Notes: generated from the letters alone by a model not told the origin. A stretch of DNA of 64,000 nucleotides from CAWJLE01 sp963843645 (GCA_963843645.1 CAWJLE010000001.1:682001-746000), one strand, 5' to 3'. Shown: positions 11,009-20,641, counted from the stretch's first letter. A program made the numbers and translations.

Positions 11009-12080
11009 TCAAGAAGTCGATGCGTCGGGAATGCTGGGGATGTCGGCTCGGGCCATGCCCTGGATGGGCTCGCCCACCACGACCGCTGCGCCGCCCTGGT
11101 CGAGCGAGCGCTGGGCCGCCTCCAGCACCTGCACCACCCGCAGGCCGTTACGTCCATCGGTCCGCGGCGTCTTGCCGTCCTGGATACACTCGATGAAGTG
11201 GGCGCACTCGGCGCGCAGCGGCTCAGTCATCTCTATCTTCGGGATGTAGATGTCGCCCGAGTGGACCTTGTACTGGAATTCGCCATAGTGGTCGTCCGTC
11301 TTGCGATAGACGCCTTTGTCGTAAACCTTGACCTTGCCTTCGTCGGCGACGTCGTCGTACACGATCATGCGCGTGCTGCCGACGATGGTCATGCGGCGCA
11401 CCTTGCTCGGATCCAGCCAGCTGGCCTGGACGTGGCCCAGCACGTTGCCGGGGAAGGTCAGGTTCATGAACACGACGTCCTCCACCTGGCCGTTGAGGTA
11501 CATGCCGCCGCGCGCGCTCACTGTCTCCGGCATGGCTCCCAGCAGGAAGAGCAGGATGGAGACATCGTGTGGGGCGATGCTCCACAGCGCGTTGACGTCG
11601 GTCTGGACCCGCCCCAGGTTCACCCGGTTGGAGTAGATGTAGTAGACGCTGCCGATCTCGTTTCCGGTCGAGCAGCTGCTTGATGTGCAGCACGGCCGGA
11701 TTGTATTCGAAGACGTGGCCGACCATCAGGACTCGGCCCGCGGACTCGGCGGTCTGCAGCAGGCCCTCGGCCTCGGCCGTGCTCATCGCCAGCGGCTTCT
11801 CCACGAGGACGTGCTTCCCGGCCAACAGAGCCTGGCGGGCCAGCGCAAAATGCGTGCGCACCGGCGTGGCCAGCACAATCGCATCCAGCTGCGGGTCGTC
11901 CAGAAGCTGAGCAAAGTCGGTAGCGCCGCGCACGCCGGGGTACAAACCGAGCAACCGGCTCAGCTTGCCTTCATCCGCGTCGCAGCACCAGGTCAGCTCG
12001 GCTGTGGGCAATTGGTGGAAGTTTCGAATCAGGTTCGGCCCCCAATAGCCAGCGCCGACCACCGCAACCTTCGAACGCAT
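11009..12080 (-). CDS. Gfo/Idh/MocA-family oxidoreductase (WbpB-like, one frameshift)
   Basis: An NAD(P)-dependent sugar dehydrogenase of about 356 residues. It starts MRSKVAVVGAGYWGPN with the Rossmann glycine motif at residues 9-14 and has VLVEKPLAMS, the family EKP motif with the catalytic lysine. AAGGAG precedes the ATG at 12080. The reading frame breaks at a TTT run (11661-11663); removing one base gives DRNEIGSVYYIYSNRVNLG and a continuous protein. First gene of the glycan operon that continues leftward through the acetyltransferase and aminotransferase. Likely oxidises C3 of a UDP-sugar uronate, by analogy with WbpB. Confidence 0.84.
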
Positions 12081-12401
12081 GTCTTCTCCTTGGCGTGCCG
12101 CACTCATCGAGCGTTGTGTCGCTTCTGTGCCTGAAACCTGCAGAGTATTTCGATTGTACATCAACTGGAAGGATTGAGCAATATCGCGCGCATCCCGGGA
12201 ATCAGGCGGAGGCATGTCCTTCGTGGACTGGCTGATGATCTGGCGCGCGTGTCATGTGCTCACCCCTCTGCAGTATTGTGGCTTCGTTTCCAATCCCACA
12301 ATGCCGGTATTCAGGGCGACTTATGACCCCGTGCGTTCGACCTGTTCCGAGTCTGTAAGGCACTTCTCGGATTCAGGAAAACTTGAACGGCGCGATCGGG
12401 C
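12081..12401. other. Intergenic region upstream of the sugar dehydrogenase
   Basis: No gene is recognised here. On the minus strand a TACAAT box (12153-12158) with a weak TTGCTC (12176-12181) at 17-base spacing could start transcription of the glycan operon. The rest shows no convincing repeat, RNA or terminator. Confidence 0.5.
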
Positions 12402-14012
12402 TCACGATCGTCTTTCCAGATCCGGGCCGAATATGACCTGCCCGTCGAACATGGTGAGGTCGACGCGCGTCTGGGCGATCATCATCGGCGGGATGCGGAA
12501 GATGTCCTGCGACAGCACGGCCAGGTCGGCCAGCTTGCCGGGCGTGAGCGAGCCTTTTAGCGCTTCCTCGCCCGAGGCGTAGGCCGCGCCCAGCGTGTAG
12601 GCCCGCACCGCCTCCTCGACGGTGAGGCACTCCTCCGCCCTCCAGCCCTGGGGGCCGGGATAACCGTCGACGCGACGCCGGGTGACGGCCGCGTGGATGC
12701 CCAGCAGCGGGTCCATGGTCTCTACCGGGCAGTCGGACCCAAAGGCCATTCGCGTTCCGGCGTTCAGAAGGCTCCGCCAGGCGTACGCGCCCCGGATGCG
12801 CTCGCCGCTCCAGTAGGACTCCACCAGATCGATGTCGGCGGTGGCGTGTTGCGGCTGCATCGAGGCAATCACGTCGAGCTGCGCCAGCCGCGGGACGTCG
12901 GCGGCGTTCAGGAGCTGCACGTGCTCGATGCGGTGGCGGAGGCGACGGTCCGGCTCGGCTCGCCGAACTTCCTCCAGCGCGTCCAGGACCTCCCGGTTCG
13001 CCGCATCGCCTATGGCGTGGACTACCGCGGAGATGCCCGCGCGGCTCGCGCGCCCGATCAGGTCGCGCAGCGTGGCCCCATCCGTGACTTGAATGCCGCG
13101 GTTGTCCGCGTCGTCGCTGTACGGCTCCAGCATGTAGGCCGAGCGGGACCCCAGCGCACCGTCGGCGAACAACTTCAGCCCACCGATGCGCACGCGCTCG
13201 TTGCCGTAGCCGGTCCGCAGCCCGGTCTTAATGGCCGAGTCCAGGTTGGACGCTGACAGGTGCATGCAGACCCGGCAGGTCAATCGGCCGGCTGCTTCCA
13301 ACTCCTTAAAGGCGAGGAAGGCGTACTCGTCTTCACAATCGTGGAAGCCGGTGACGCCGACCTCGGCAGCGTGGGCGAGTCCGGCGCGCAGCGCGGATTG
13401 GAAGTCCGCCGGCGAGGGTGCGGGCTTGGCCCAGTTCACCAACTCCTGAGCCGTCTCGCGCAGGATGCCGGTCGGCTCTCCGGCGGCGTCGCGTACGATT
13501 TCGCCGCCGGCCGGATCCGGCGTGTCCCTGGAAATGCCGGCCCCGCTCAGCGCCAGCGAATTGGCCCACGTCGAGTGTACGTCCTTGCTGTAGAGCTGGA
13601 CCGGATTCCAGCGAGAGACCGCATCCAGGTCCTTGCGGGTGGGAAACGAGGGATCGGACCACAGGTTGCGGTCCCAGCCGCCCCCCACGATCCACTCCTC
13701 GGGCCGAATGGCTTCCGCGCGATCACGAACGCGCTGCAACACCTCCGCCTTAGAGGTGCTGCCGGTGAGGTCGACCTCCTGCAGTTTGAGCGAGAACAGC
13801 ACAAAATGAACGTGGCTGTCGATGAAGCCTGGTACCACCGCACGGCCCATCAGGTCGATAGTCGAACCGTCTGGCGCCTTCAAATCGAGCATCTCCTGGT
13901 CGCTGCCCAGGGCGAGAATTCGCTGCCCGGCGACGGCAATCGCCCGCGCGCGAGGCGCATTCGGGTCCATCGTGTAGATTCGTCCGTTGTACACAACAAG
14001 GTCAGCTTGCAT
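12402..14012 (-). CDS. YtcJ-like metal-dependent amidohydrolase
   Basis: A 536-residue amidohydrolase of the composite-domain type. The metal-binding HxH lies in GFIDSHVHF (His67, His69); a lysine in GGLKLFADGALGSRSA is the likely carboxylated ligand; HRIEHVQLL supplies further histidines and GSDCPVETMDP the final Asp. The start MQADLVVYNG at 14012 is chosen because GAGGAG lies directly upstream. YtcJ/NfdA-type enzymes hydrolyse N-substituted amides, but the substrate here is unknown. It stands alone between the glycan operon and parB. Confidence 0.85.
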   Translation of the reverse strand: MQADLVVYNGRIYTMDPNAPRARAIAVAGQRILALGSDQEMLDLKAPDGSTIDLMGRAVVPGFIDSHVHFVLFSLKLQEVDLTGSTSKAEVLQRVRDRAEAIRPEEWIVGGGWDRNLWSDPSFPTRKDLDAVSRWNPVQLYSKDVHSTWANSLALSGAGISRDTPDPAGGEIVRDAAGEPTGILRETAQELVNWAKPAPSPADFQSALRAGLAHAAEVGVTGFHDCEDEYAFLAFKELEAAGRLTCRVCMHLSASNLDSAIKTGLRTGYGNERVRIGGLKLFADGALGSRSAYMLEPYSDDADNRGIQVTDGATLRDLIGRASRAGISAVVHAIGDAANREVLDALEEVRRAEPDRRLRHRIEHVQLLNAADVPRLAQLDVIASMQPQHATADIDLVESYWSGERIRGAYAWRSLLNAGTRMAFGSDCPVETMDPLLGIHAAVTRRRVDGYPGPQGWRAEECLTVEEAVRAYTLGAAYASGEEALKGSLTPGKLADLAVLSQDIFRIPPMMIAQTRVDLTMFDGQVIFGPDLERRS

Positions 14013-14050
14013 GTGTTTCTCCTCACGAGCAGGGTAGCGGGCAAACGTCA

Positions 14051-14081
14051 AACTTCGGAAGTTATGAAAACTCCCGAAGTT
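14051..14081 (-). terminator. Hairpin terminator after parB
   Basis: AACTTCGGAAGTT and AACTCCCGAAGTT form a 13-bp stem with one mismatch around a five-base loop, just past the parB stop. There is no long T run; a TTTT lies at the loop edge on the minus strand. Confidence 0.55.
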
Positions 14082-14113
14082 GTCCAGCGATGCTCAGTTG
14101 CCGTGCATGGAAA

Positions 14114-15056
14114 TTACCGTCGGACGCCGGGATTCTTGCCGCGCATGACGATCTCGTACACCGCCTGAAGCTCCTCTTCCGAGTAGAACTGCACGATCAG
14201 GCGCCCACCACCCTGCTTGCTGCGCTGCAGTCGAACCTTCGTGCCCAGCGCCTGGCGGAACTCGTCCTCCAGGGCACGCTGTTCGGGCGACATCATCGAG
14301 ACTCCCAGCGCAGACCGCTGGGTTGTGTCGGAAGGCTGGCTCAACCGGCGCACGAGCTCTTCGGTCTGGCGGACGTTGAGCCCTTTGCTCAGCACCAGCT
14401 GCAGCGCGGCCGTCTGGCGCTCTTCGTCGTCAAGGGCCAGCAGCGCACGCGCGTGCCCTTCGGTGATCTCTTGATTGGCCAGGCGAACCTTGATCTCGTC
14501 CGGCAGGCGCAGTAGACGAACGGCGTTGGCGACAGCCACGCGGCTCTTGCCGACGCGCTCCGCGACCTGCTCCTGGGTCAGATGGAATTCAGTCATCAAC
14601 TGGCGGTACGCGAGGGCCTCTTCCAACGGGTTGAGGTCGGCGCGCTGGAGGTTCTCCACCAGCGCCAGCTCCAACATCCCCTGCGGAGTCACGTCCTTGA
14701 CGATGGCCGGCACTGTATCGAGGCCGGCGAGGCGAGCCGCCTGCCAGCGGCGCTCGCCGGCGATGAGCTGGTATTGGATTGCCGCAGACCGGTCTCCGGA
14801 CAGGGAACGAGTGACGATGAGCGGCTGGATCAGGCCGTGCTCGCGGATGGAATCCGCCAGCTCGCGGAGAGACTCCTCGCTCATGGAGTGTCGAGGCTGC
14901 CAGGGGTTGGGTTCGATGGCCGAAACGAGGATGTCTACCGCGCCCGCGGCCGAAGCGGGCCGCGCTGCGCCCGAAATCGACGCCCTCGTCCGCGCCGGGA
15001 ATGAGAGCGCCCAGTCCACGACCCAGTCCGCTCCTCGATTTCGCCATGCGTGCCAC
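14114..15056 (-). CDS. parB: Chromosome-partitioning protein ParB (one frameshift)
   Basis: Binds parS and spreads to organise the replication origin. The start at 15056 gives MARMAKSRSGLGRGLGALIP, the ParA-stimulating N-terminal signature. The CTPase/ParB_N domain shows PNPWQPRH, the GERRWQAARLAG box and ENLQRADLNPLEEA, followed by a KorB-like HTH around TQEQVAERVGKSRVAVAN. The two frames join near 14945, where removing one G gives RGRVDILV. It follows parA by 25 bases. No parS-like 16-mer was noticed in the window. Confidence 0.9.
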
Positions 15057-15081
15057 CTCCCCTCGCAGCAGGAGTCCGCGG

Positions 15082-15849
15082 TCAACCTTGCCGGGTCAGG
15101 AACTCCTGCGCCAAAGACTCGTAGGCCAGGCCGCCGGGTGACTTGCGCGCGTAGCTCAGGATCGACTGGCCGTAACTCGGCGCCTCGCTGAGCCGCACGC
15201 TGCGCGGAATCACCGTTCGAAAGACCAGCTTGGGATAATGTTGGCGGACGTCATCCACCACTTCCTGAGACAGGTTGGTGCGGGAATCGAACATCGTCAT
15301 GAGCAGGCCGTAGATCAGCAGTCGCGGATTGAGCCGCTCGCGCACCAGCCTCAACGTCTGAAGCAGCTGGGTCAGGCCCTCGAGAGCCAGATACTCGCAC
15401 TGGATGGGGATGACGACCCCGTGCGTGGCGGCGGTCAGAGCGTTGACGGTCAGCAGACCCAGGCTGGGCGGACTGTCCACGAGAATGATGTCGTAGTAAT
15501 CCTGCACACCTTCCAGAGCCTTGCTCAGCAGCCTCTCGCGATTGGGCATGCTGACGGCTTCGATCTCCGCGCCGGCCAGCGAAGGCGCAGCCGGGGCCAG
15601 ATCCATTCGTTCGTGGTGGGTCAGCAGGAGGATGTCCGACAGGGCGCGGCCTTCGATCATGACCTCGTAGATCGTCAGGCGCTCGGCGTGCTTATCGAAG
15701 CCCAGGCTGCTGGTCAGGTTGGCCTGGGAGTCGGCGTCCACTACCAAGACGCGCTTGCCCAGCTCGGCCAGAAAGGCGCCCAGGTTGATCGTCGTCGTCG
15801 TCTTGCCCACACCACCTTTTTGGTTCGCCAGGGCATAGATGCCGGCCAA
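15082..15849 (-). CDS. parA: Chromosome-partitioning ATPase ParA/Soj
   Basis: A 255-residue deviant Walker-A ATPase that works with ParB in origin segregation. It opens MAGIYALANQKGGVGKTTTT, with the signature lysine (Lys11) and P-loop lysine (Lys16). VVDADSQANL and VDSPPSLG supply the A-prime and Walker B motifs. There is no N-terminal HTH, so this is the chromosomal Soj type rather than the plasmid type Ia. It is transcribed with parB on the minus strand, downstream of a PfkB-type kinase. Confidence 0.95.
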   Translation of the reverse strand: MAGIYALANQKGGVGKTTTTINLGAFLAELGKRVLVVDADSQANLTSSLGFDKHAERLTIYEVMIEGRALSDILLLTHHERMDLAPAAPSLAGAEIEAVSMPNRERLLSKALEGVQDYYDIILVDSPPSLGLLTVNALTAATHGVVIPIQCEYLALEGLTQLLQTLRLVRERLNPRLLIYGLLMTMFDSRTNLSQEVVDDVRQHYPKLVFRTVIPRSVRLSEAPSYGQSILSYARKSPGGLAYESLAQEFLTRQG

Positions 15850-15873
15850 GGGTGCACCTCATCCGTGTCTTGC

Positions 15874-16713
15874 CTAGTGGAGAAACGAATCTTGTCGACA
15901 GCGTGCGACTTCACTCAGCGTCGGAATGCCGCTGATGCCCTTGCGCTCGACGGAAAAAGATGCGACGCAGTTTGCAAAACGGGCGGCTTCGATGGGATCC
16001 TTCGTTTCGTCGAGACGCACCAGGAAGGCTGCCGCGAACACGTCCCCGGCACCGGTTGGATCGACTTCCCGCGTGTCTCGTCCGTTCAGATACGTCGTCT
16101 CTCCGCCCACGTAGACCGACGAACCCTTCCACCCCGAGGTAACGACGACGACCTCGGTCAGGCGGGCGTATTCGTCGACGATGCCCAGATCGCCGCCCAC
16201 GTCGTCCACACTCATTATGAGCGCTTTCGCTCGTCGAAGCAACTTCTCCGGCGGGCGCCAGACGGTGGGCGTGACGCGGCCGGTTTCGTCCCACTGACGC
16301 ATCCAGCCCTGCGGTGTCACGCCGATCAGCGAATCGGGGAACAGATCGATGATGTCCGGATCGACCTCTTGCGCGAGAGGCCCGATGTGCACGATGCGCG
16401 CGCGTCGCCAGGCCACCGGCACCATGGAGCACGGAATGCGGTCCGCGACAGCACGCACGTACTGCTGTCGATGGCCGTCCAGGTAAAGATTCTGATAGGT
16501 GGTCGTGAAGGACGACGCGTGGCGGATCACTTCAACGCCGCCCAACATCTCCGCCGCCGGAAAGTCGGCGGCGAAGCTGCTGATTGCAGCGGTGCGGCAT
16601 CCCAGATTCCTCGCTGTCAACCCCGAGTAGGCGACGGTCCCGCCCAACGCGAAATTGTCCCCCACCAGGTCTTGACATACCGTGCCGATGACTAAGTAGT
16701 CGGGGTAATCCAA
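15874..16713 (-). CDS. PfkB-family carbohydrate kinase
   Basis: About 279 residues of the ribokinase superfamily. The C-terminal signature VDPTGAGDVFAAAFL contains the catalytic Asp and anion-hole glycines, and an N-terminal GGTVAYSGLTARNLG matches the substrate-binding glycine motif. The TTG at 16713 (DYPDYLVIGTV) with GGGAG upstream is a better start than the TTG at 16758. The phosphoryl acceptor (sugar or nucleoside) is not evident. Placement between jag and parA is unusual; a hairpin at 16801-16828 separates it from jag, so it probably belongs with parAB. Confidence 0.8.
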   Translation of the reverse strand: MDYPDYLVIGTVCQDLVGDNFALGGTVAYSGLTARNLGCRTAAISSFAADFPAAEMLGGVEVIRHASSFTTTYQNLYLDGHRQQYVRAVADRIPCSMVPVAWRRARIVHIGPLAQEVDPDIIDLFPDSLIGVTPQGWMRQWDETGRVTPTVWRPPEKLLRRAKALIMSVDDVGGDLGIVDEYARLTEVVVVTSGWKGSSVYVGGETTYLNGRDTREVDPTGAGDVFAAAFLVRLDETKDPIEAARFANCVASFSVERKGISGIPTLSEVARCRQDSFLH

Positions 16714-16800
16714 AGGGCGGCTCCCATGAGAGATGGATGTTGACCAAAGGAATCGCAAGCACGAGAAGGTTGCGAGAGTTTGTCTCAGACGAACAACACA

Positions 16801-16828
16801 CTGGGCTCACCGTGCCGGATGAGCCCAG
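16801..16828 (-). terminator. Hairpin terminator after jag
   Basis: A perfect 9-bp stem (CTGGGCTCA / TGAGCCCAG) with a ten-base loop, followed on the minus strand by TGTGTTGTT. It likely ends the rpmH-to-jag operon. Confidence 0.6.
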
Positions 16829-16863
16829 GTCTGGGAATCAATTCAAGGTAGGCCGGGCCCCCG

Positions 16864-17706
16864 TCAATCGAGCGGGATGATGACGACTTTGCGCGATTCG
16901 CCCTCGCCGACGCTCTTCGTCGTCACGTGTTGATTCTCGTGCAGCGTCAGATGAACCACACGCCGGTCGTAGGACGTCATCGCTTCCAGCGGCACCGGTT
17001 GGTGCGTGGAGGCCGCGCGCTCGGCCATGCGGAGCGCCAGCTGCCGCAATCCGCGCTCGCGGCGCGCCCGATACTGCTCGACGTCGAGAAGAATGTTCAG
17101 CCACTGCTTGACCTGCCGGCTGACGATCAGCCGGGTCATGTATTGCAGTGAGGCCAGGGTTTCGCCACGGCGTCCGATCAGGATGCCCAGATCCTCGCCG
17201 CGGATGTCCAGAATGATCGCCCGCCCCTCGCTCGCCTGCTCGGCCATGAGACCCTGTGAGGGCAGAGGCACCACATCAGCTCGGATGCCCATCCCCTCAA
17301 GCAGCCGCTGAACGACTTCGATGGACTGAGCCTCGTACTTCGCGAATTCGGCCTCGTCCGTGATCGGGCTCAGGGTCTCGCTCTCGGTCTCGCTGGTTTC
17401 CACTTCCTCGACCGCGGGGGGAAGGGTCTCTTCCTCAACGACGGCTTCCGTCTCAGCCGGCTGCATTGGCTGAACGACCGGTGCGGCGGCGGGAGCCGTC
17501 ACGGGCGGCGTCTTCTCGATGATCTCCACGTAGTAGCTGACCGACACGCGCGCGCTCTCCGCGCCGATGCCGAGGACGCCCCGGCTGCCCGGCGAGATGA
17601 TGTGAGTCTCGATGTCATCCCGGGTAAGGCCCAGTTGAGTCAGAGCATTGGAAATGGCTTCTTCGACGTTCTTGCCGCTGAACTCAGCGCTTCTTCTTTC
17701 TCGCAC
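16864..17706 (-). CDS. jag: Jag/KhpB RNA-binding protein
   Basis: A 280-residue RNA-binding protein. An N-terminal Jag domain (FSGKNVEEAISNALTQLGL) is followed by a long acidic linker rich in Glu, Pro and Val. A KH-type domain has the loop GEDLGILIGRRGETLASL, and an R3H domain contains RERGLRQLALRMAERAA. GTG at 17706 is taken as the start: it sits behind GGGAAGAG and overlaps the last codons of yidC by 23 bases, as commonly seen for this pair. KhpB proteins bind RNA and influence cell division and envelope synthesis in Gram-positive bacteria. Confidence 0.9.
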   Translation of the reverse strand: MRERRSAEFSGKNVEEAISNALTQLGLTRDDIETHIISPGSRGVLGIGAESARVSVSYYVEIIEKTPPVTAPAAAPVVQPMQPAETEAVVEEETLPPAVEEVETSETESETLSPITDEAEFAKYEAQSIEVVQRLLEGMGIRADVVPLPSQGLMAEQASEGRAIILDIRGEDLGILIGRRGETLASLQYMTRLIVSRQVKQWLNILLDVEQYRARRERGLRQLALRMAERAASTHQPVPLEAMTSYDRRVVHLTLHENQHVTTKSVGEGESRKVVIIPLD

Positions 17707-18635
17707 GTCTTCTCTTCCCTTTCTCCGCCATATCGCTCGGGGTTGCGGCCGCAGTTGAGCCTTCGTCCTGACCCGGAGTGTCCGCGCCGTCATTTTCGCT
17801 GGAAGCCGACGAACCCGACATCTGGGCGACCTCGTTGGCCGGCTTGCCGCTCGACAACAGGCCAAGGAGGGAGTCCAACAGCCCCGCCTTCGGCTTGGAG
17901 GAGGCTGCCGTCCTGGCTTCTGGCGGCCTGTTTGCTTTGTCCGAGCCCGAAATGCCTGTTGAGTCCGTACTGGATGCCAATGCCGACGAGGCTGGACACC
18001 ACGAAGTAAATCGCCAGACCGGAAGAGAAGGACAGGCTGAAGAAACCGAACATGAGCGGCATCGTGTAGTTCATCGACTTGGTCATGGATTCGGATTGCG
18101 GATCGGTCGCCGGCATGCTCATGAGCTTCTGTTGGACGAACATCGAGACGGCGACCAGGACAGGCAGAATGTACAGCGGGTCAGGCCGTCCGAGGTTGAG
18201 CCACAAGAAATGGTCGTCCAGTGGAATCAGCTGCGACAACGATGGGAACTGCGAATAGATGTTCTTGGATAGCGCCAACACGGCCAACGGAGTCGTGGCC
18301 ATGACCTGGGCGATGGCCTGGTAAAGGCCGATCCAGACCGGGAACTGGATCAGAGTTGGGAGGCAGCCTCCCAGCGGATTGACCCCGTATTCCTTGTAGA
18401 GATCCATCTGCGCCCGCGACAGCGCTTCCTTGTCGCCGGCGAACTTCTTCTGGAGCTCCTTGAGTTTAGGCTGCAAGTCCTGCATTTTCCTCGAGGAGGT
18501 CATCTGTGGGATGGTCAGCGGCAGCGTGATGAGCCTAACCAGGATCGTGAAGACCGTGATGCTCAATGCAAAGTTGTGCCCCAAAACCGAATACAGCCAT
18601 AGCAAGCTGTTGAGCATGGGTTGAAGGAAAAACAT
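17684..18635 (-). CDS. yidC: Membrane insertase YidC (short Oxa1/Alb3 type, one frameshift)
   Basis: Inserts proteins into the cytoplasmic membrane. The protein opens MFFLQPMLNSLLWLY and has five membrane segments. The hydrophilic hairpin LQPKLKELQKKFAGDKEALS is followed by NPLGGCLPTLIQFPVWIGLYQA, the family core. The large periplasmic domain of proteobacterial YidC is absent. The frame breaks near 17938; after it the tail runs to a basic end (RRARKKKR), typical of ribosome-binding tails. A strong AGGAGG (18674-18679) overlaps the stop of the upstream gene, but lies 38 bases from the ATG, so the true start or the intervening bases may be misread. Confidence 0.9.
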
Positions 18636-18677
18636 CGTCCAAATCTGAAATTCCTGAAATTCCCAAAAGAAGACCTC

Positions 18678-19757
18678 CTAGCCTTGCGGCGGACTATACG
18701 CCCACTTCTCACTGCCACTGGCGGTATCGATCCCGAAGATCGGGCCCTCCCCCCGAGACCACGTACAGGATATTGCCGGTCAGCACAGGAGTGGACAAGA
18801 ATCCTCCCGCCTTGGCCGCAGCGTCCGAGGTGTACTGCCACTTGGCCGCGCCGGTGGCGGCGTCCAGGGCATCCGCATGCCCATGCTCAGCCACAATGAA
18901 GACCACACCGTCGCGCACCAGCACATCCGCGCGGATTGCGCCGCCGGCATTGAAGGGTTTCGGCCAAACCGCCTTGCCATTCTCGACGACAGGGCGGTGA
19001 CGTTCCCGCCGAGATCCGCCACGTACAAAACGTTGCCCGACCAACGCCGGTGAGCCCCACACCCAATTGCCCATCGCGGCCGTCCAGAGCTGCTTTCCCG
19101 TCGCCGCGTCCAGCGCGTACACGGTGCGCTCGAAATCGCCGAAATACACCTTGCCGCCGGCGACGACCGGCGAACTGGCGATCGCGCCCTTGGCCTCGAA
19201 ATCCCAGACCGTGCTGCCGTCCGACAGCTTTCAAACAGTACATATGATGATCGGTCGAGCCGACGTACAACTTCCCGTCCTGATAGACGGGCGTGGCCCA
19301 ACCCCAGTTTTTCATCTGGAATTCCCATTTCTTGGTTCCGGTGTCCGGCAGCCAGGGCATACACCTTCCGATCATCGGTGCCCATGTAGACGACGCCGAT
19401 CGTCACGGCGACGCTGCCCACAATGGCACCGCCCGTCGGCAAAATTCCACAGACCTGCGCCCGAGTCCGCGTTGACGGCGTGCAGCTTGTCCTGGAACGA
19501 GCCGACGAACACCTGGTTGTCGCTGCGGACAGGCGGCGCGTAGAACATCTCGCTCTGTTTCGTGCTGGTCGGCGGGAAAGACCACAGCGGCGTTACCTTC
19601 AGACTTGCGTCGTGTCGACGGCGAAGACTTTCTGTCCTGCGGCAACATAGAGCGTGCTGTCGCCCGCGCCAAGCCCGGCCAACTACTCGACGGGAGTTGC
19701 CCCTGGCACCCCGCAGCGAGCAGAGGCCAGCGCGACAAGCAGCAGCGCAAAACGCAT
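18678..19757 (-). CDS. PQQ-repeat beta-propeller lipoprotein (several frameshifts)
   Basis: Joined across frames, this encodes a signal peptide (MRFALLLVALAS, then AGC as lipobox) and repeated blades such as TLYVAAGQKVFAVDT, DNQVFVGSFQDKLHAVNA, VVYMGTDDRKVYAL and KVYFGDFERTVYALDAATGKQLW, ending GSEKWAYSPPQG before TAG at 18678-18680. These are PQQ-like/BamB-type blades of an extracytoplasmic propeller. At least five frame changes are needed over 1.1 kb. Lying directly upstream of yidC, it may help assembly of envelope proteins, but that is only suggested by position. If the breaks are real it would be a pseudogene. Confidence 0.75.
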
Positions 19758-19821
19758 CTTCGTCAGGCTGTGAGCCAATACAACATCCTCCGATTTGACT
19801 TTTCTAGCAAATGCACGTTAA

Positions 19822-20031
19822 TCAGGGTACTGGATCGTACCCTCCCGGGTTGAATGGGTTGCAGCGAGCCACCCGCTTGGCGGCCATCCAGCCGCCTTTG
19901 AAGAACCCGTACTTGTCTATCGCCTGATAGCCATAGACGGAACAGGTGGGCGTGAAACGGCAGGCAGGAGGCATCAACCGGGAGAGGGTCAACTGGTACA
20001 GCCTGATAATCCCTAATGCCAGGTACTTCAT
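19822..20031 (-). CDS. yidD: Membrane protein insertion efficiency factor YidD
   Basis: A complete 69-residue YidD. It opens MKYLALGIIRLYQLTLSRLM with an amphipathic helix and has the signature CRFTPTCSVYGYQAIDKYG and ARCNPFNPGGYDPVP with the three conserved cysteines. YidD assists membrane protein insertion together with YidC. It sits ten bases after rnpA, within the rpmH operon. Confidence 0.95.
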   Translation of the reverse strand: MKYLALGIIRLYQLTLSRLMPPACRFTPTCSVYGYQAIDKYGFFKGGWMAAKRVARCNPFNPGGYDPVP

Positions 20032-20040
20032 TTCTCTTAC

Positions 20041-20424
20041 CTACCTCGACCGGCCCAAATTCGAACCTGTCGAGCCAGAATGAATGGAGGTTTTCAACAA
20101 ACAAGCGCGTCGAAGCAGATTATCGACGGCCTGTTTGACCTCGTGCAACCGCGCTGCAGAAATTGGGGAACGGGCGATGAAGATCAAATCCCAGCTACCC
20201 GCTATCTCTTCATTCTTCAGCCGAGCCGCTTCGCGCAGCAGCCGTTTTACCCGATTGCGCACCACAGCTCCGCCGACTCTGCGACTTACCGAGAAACCAA
20301 AACGACTGTGCTCACAAGTATTGGGTAAAGCAGAAAGAACCAACATGGGGTGAGACCACGATTGGCCTTCTAGGCGGACTCTTCGAAAGTCCGAGTTGGC
20401 GCGCAGACGATACCTCTTCTCCAT
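20041..20424 (-). CDS. rnpA: Ribonuclease P protein component
   Basis: A 127-residue basic protein that binds RNase P RNA and helps process tRNA 5-prime ends. It has the N-terminal MEKRYRLRANSDFRRVRLEG and the RNR signature in RFGFSVSRRVGGAVVRNRVK. The C-terminal tail beyond the fold is short and serine-rich. It lies 46 bases downstream of rpmH and ten bases upstream of yidD. Confidence 0.95.
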   Translation of the reverse strand: MEKRYRLRANSDFRRVRLEGQSWSHPMLVLSALPNTCEHSRFGFSVSRRVGGAVVRNRVKRLLREAARLKNEEIAGSWDLIFIARSPISAARLHEVKQAVDNLLRRACLLKTSIHSGSTGSNLGRSR

Positions 20425-20470
20425 TCATCCAGCTACTGACAAAAAGCAAGGGCCGCTTTGGGCCCCGGCC

Positions 20471-20608
20471 TCATACTGTCAATTGCTTCCGGCCACGTCT
20501 CTGGCGGGCAATCAACACTTTCCGACCGTTTCTCGTACTCATCCGCGCCCGGAAGCCGTGCACTCTCATGCGACGACGCTTTTTGGGCTGCCAGGTTCGT
20601 TTGGGCAT
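20471..20608 (-). CDS. rpmH: Ribosomal protein bL34
   Basis: A 45-residue, extremely basic protein beginning MPKRTWQPKKRRRMRVHGF and containing RMSTRNGRKVLIARQRRGRK, the bL34 signature. GGAGG precedes the ATG at 20608 by four bases. It is the first gene of the rnpA-yidD-yidC-jag operon and has its own promoter just upstream. The usual divergent neighbour dnaA is absent; a DUF2723 gene takes its place. Confidence 0.95.
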   Translation of the reverse strand: MPKRTWQPKKRRRMRVHGFRARMSTRNGRKVLIARQRRGRKQLTV

Positions 20609-20641
20609 AGGTCCTCCAAAAGATATCGAGATTAGACCCTT

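Noticed and set aside
14114..15849. parS sites near parAB
   Set aside because: No sequence close to TGTTTCACGTGAAACA was noticed by eye; a computed search could still find diverged sites.
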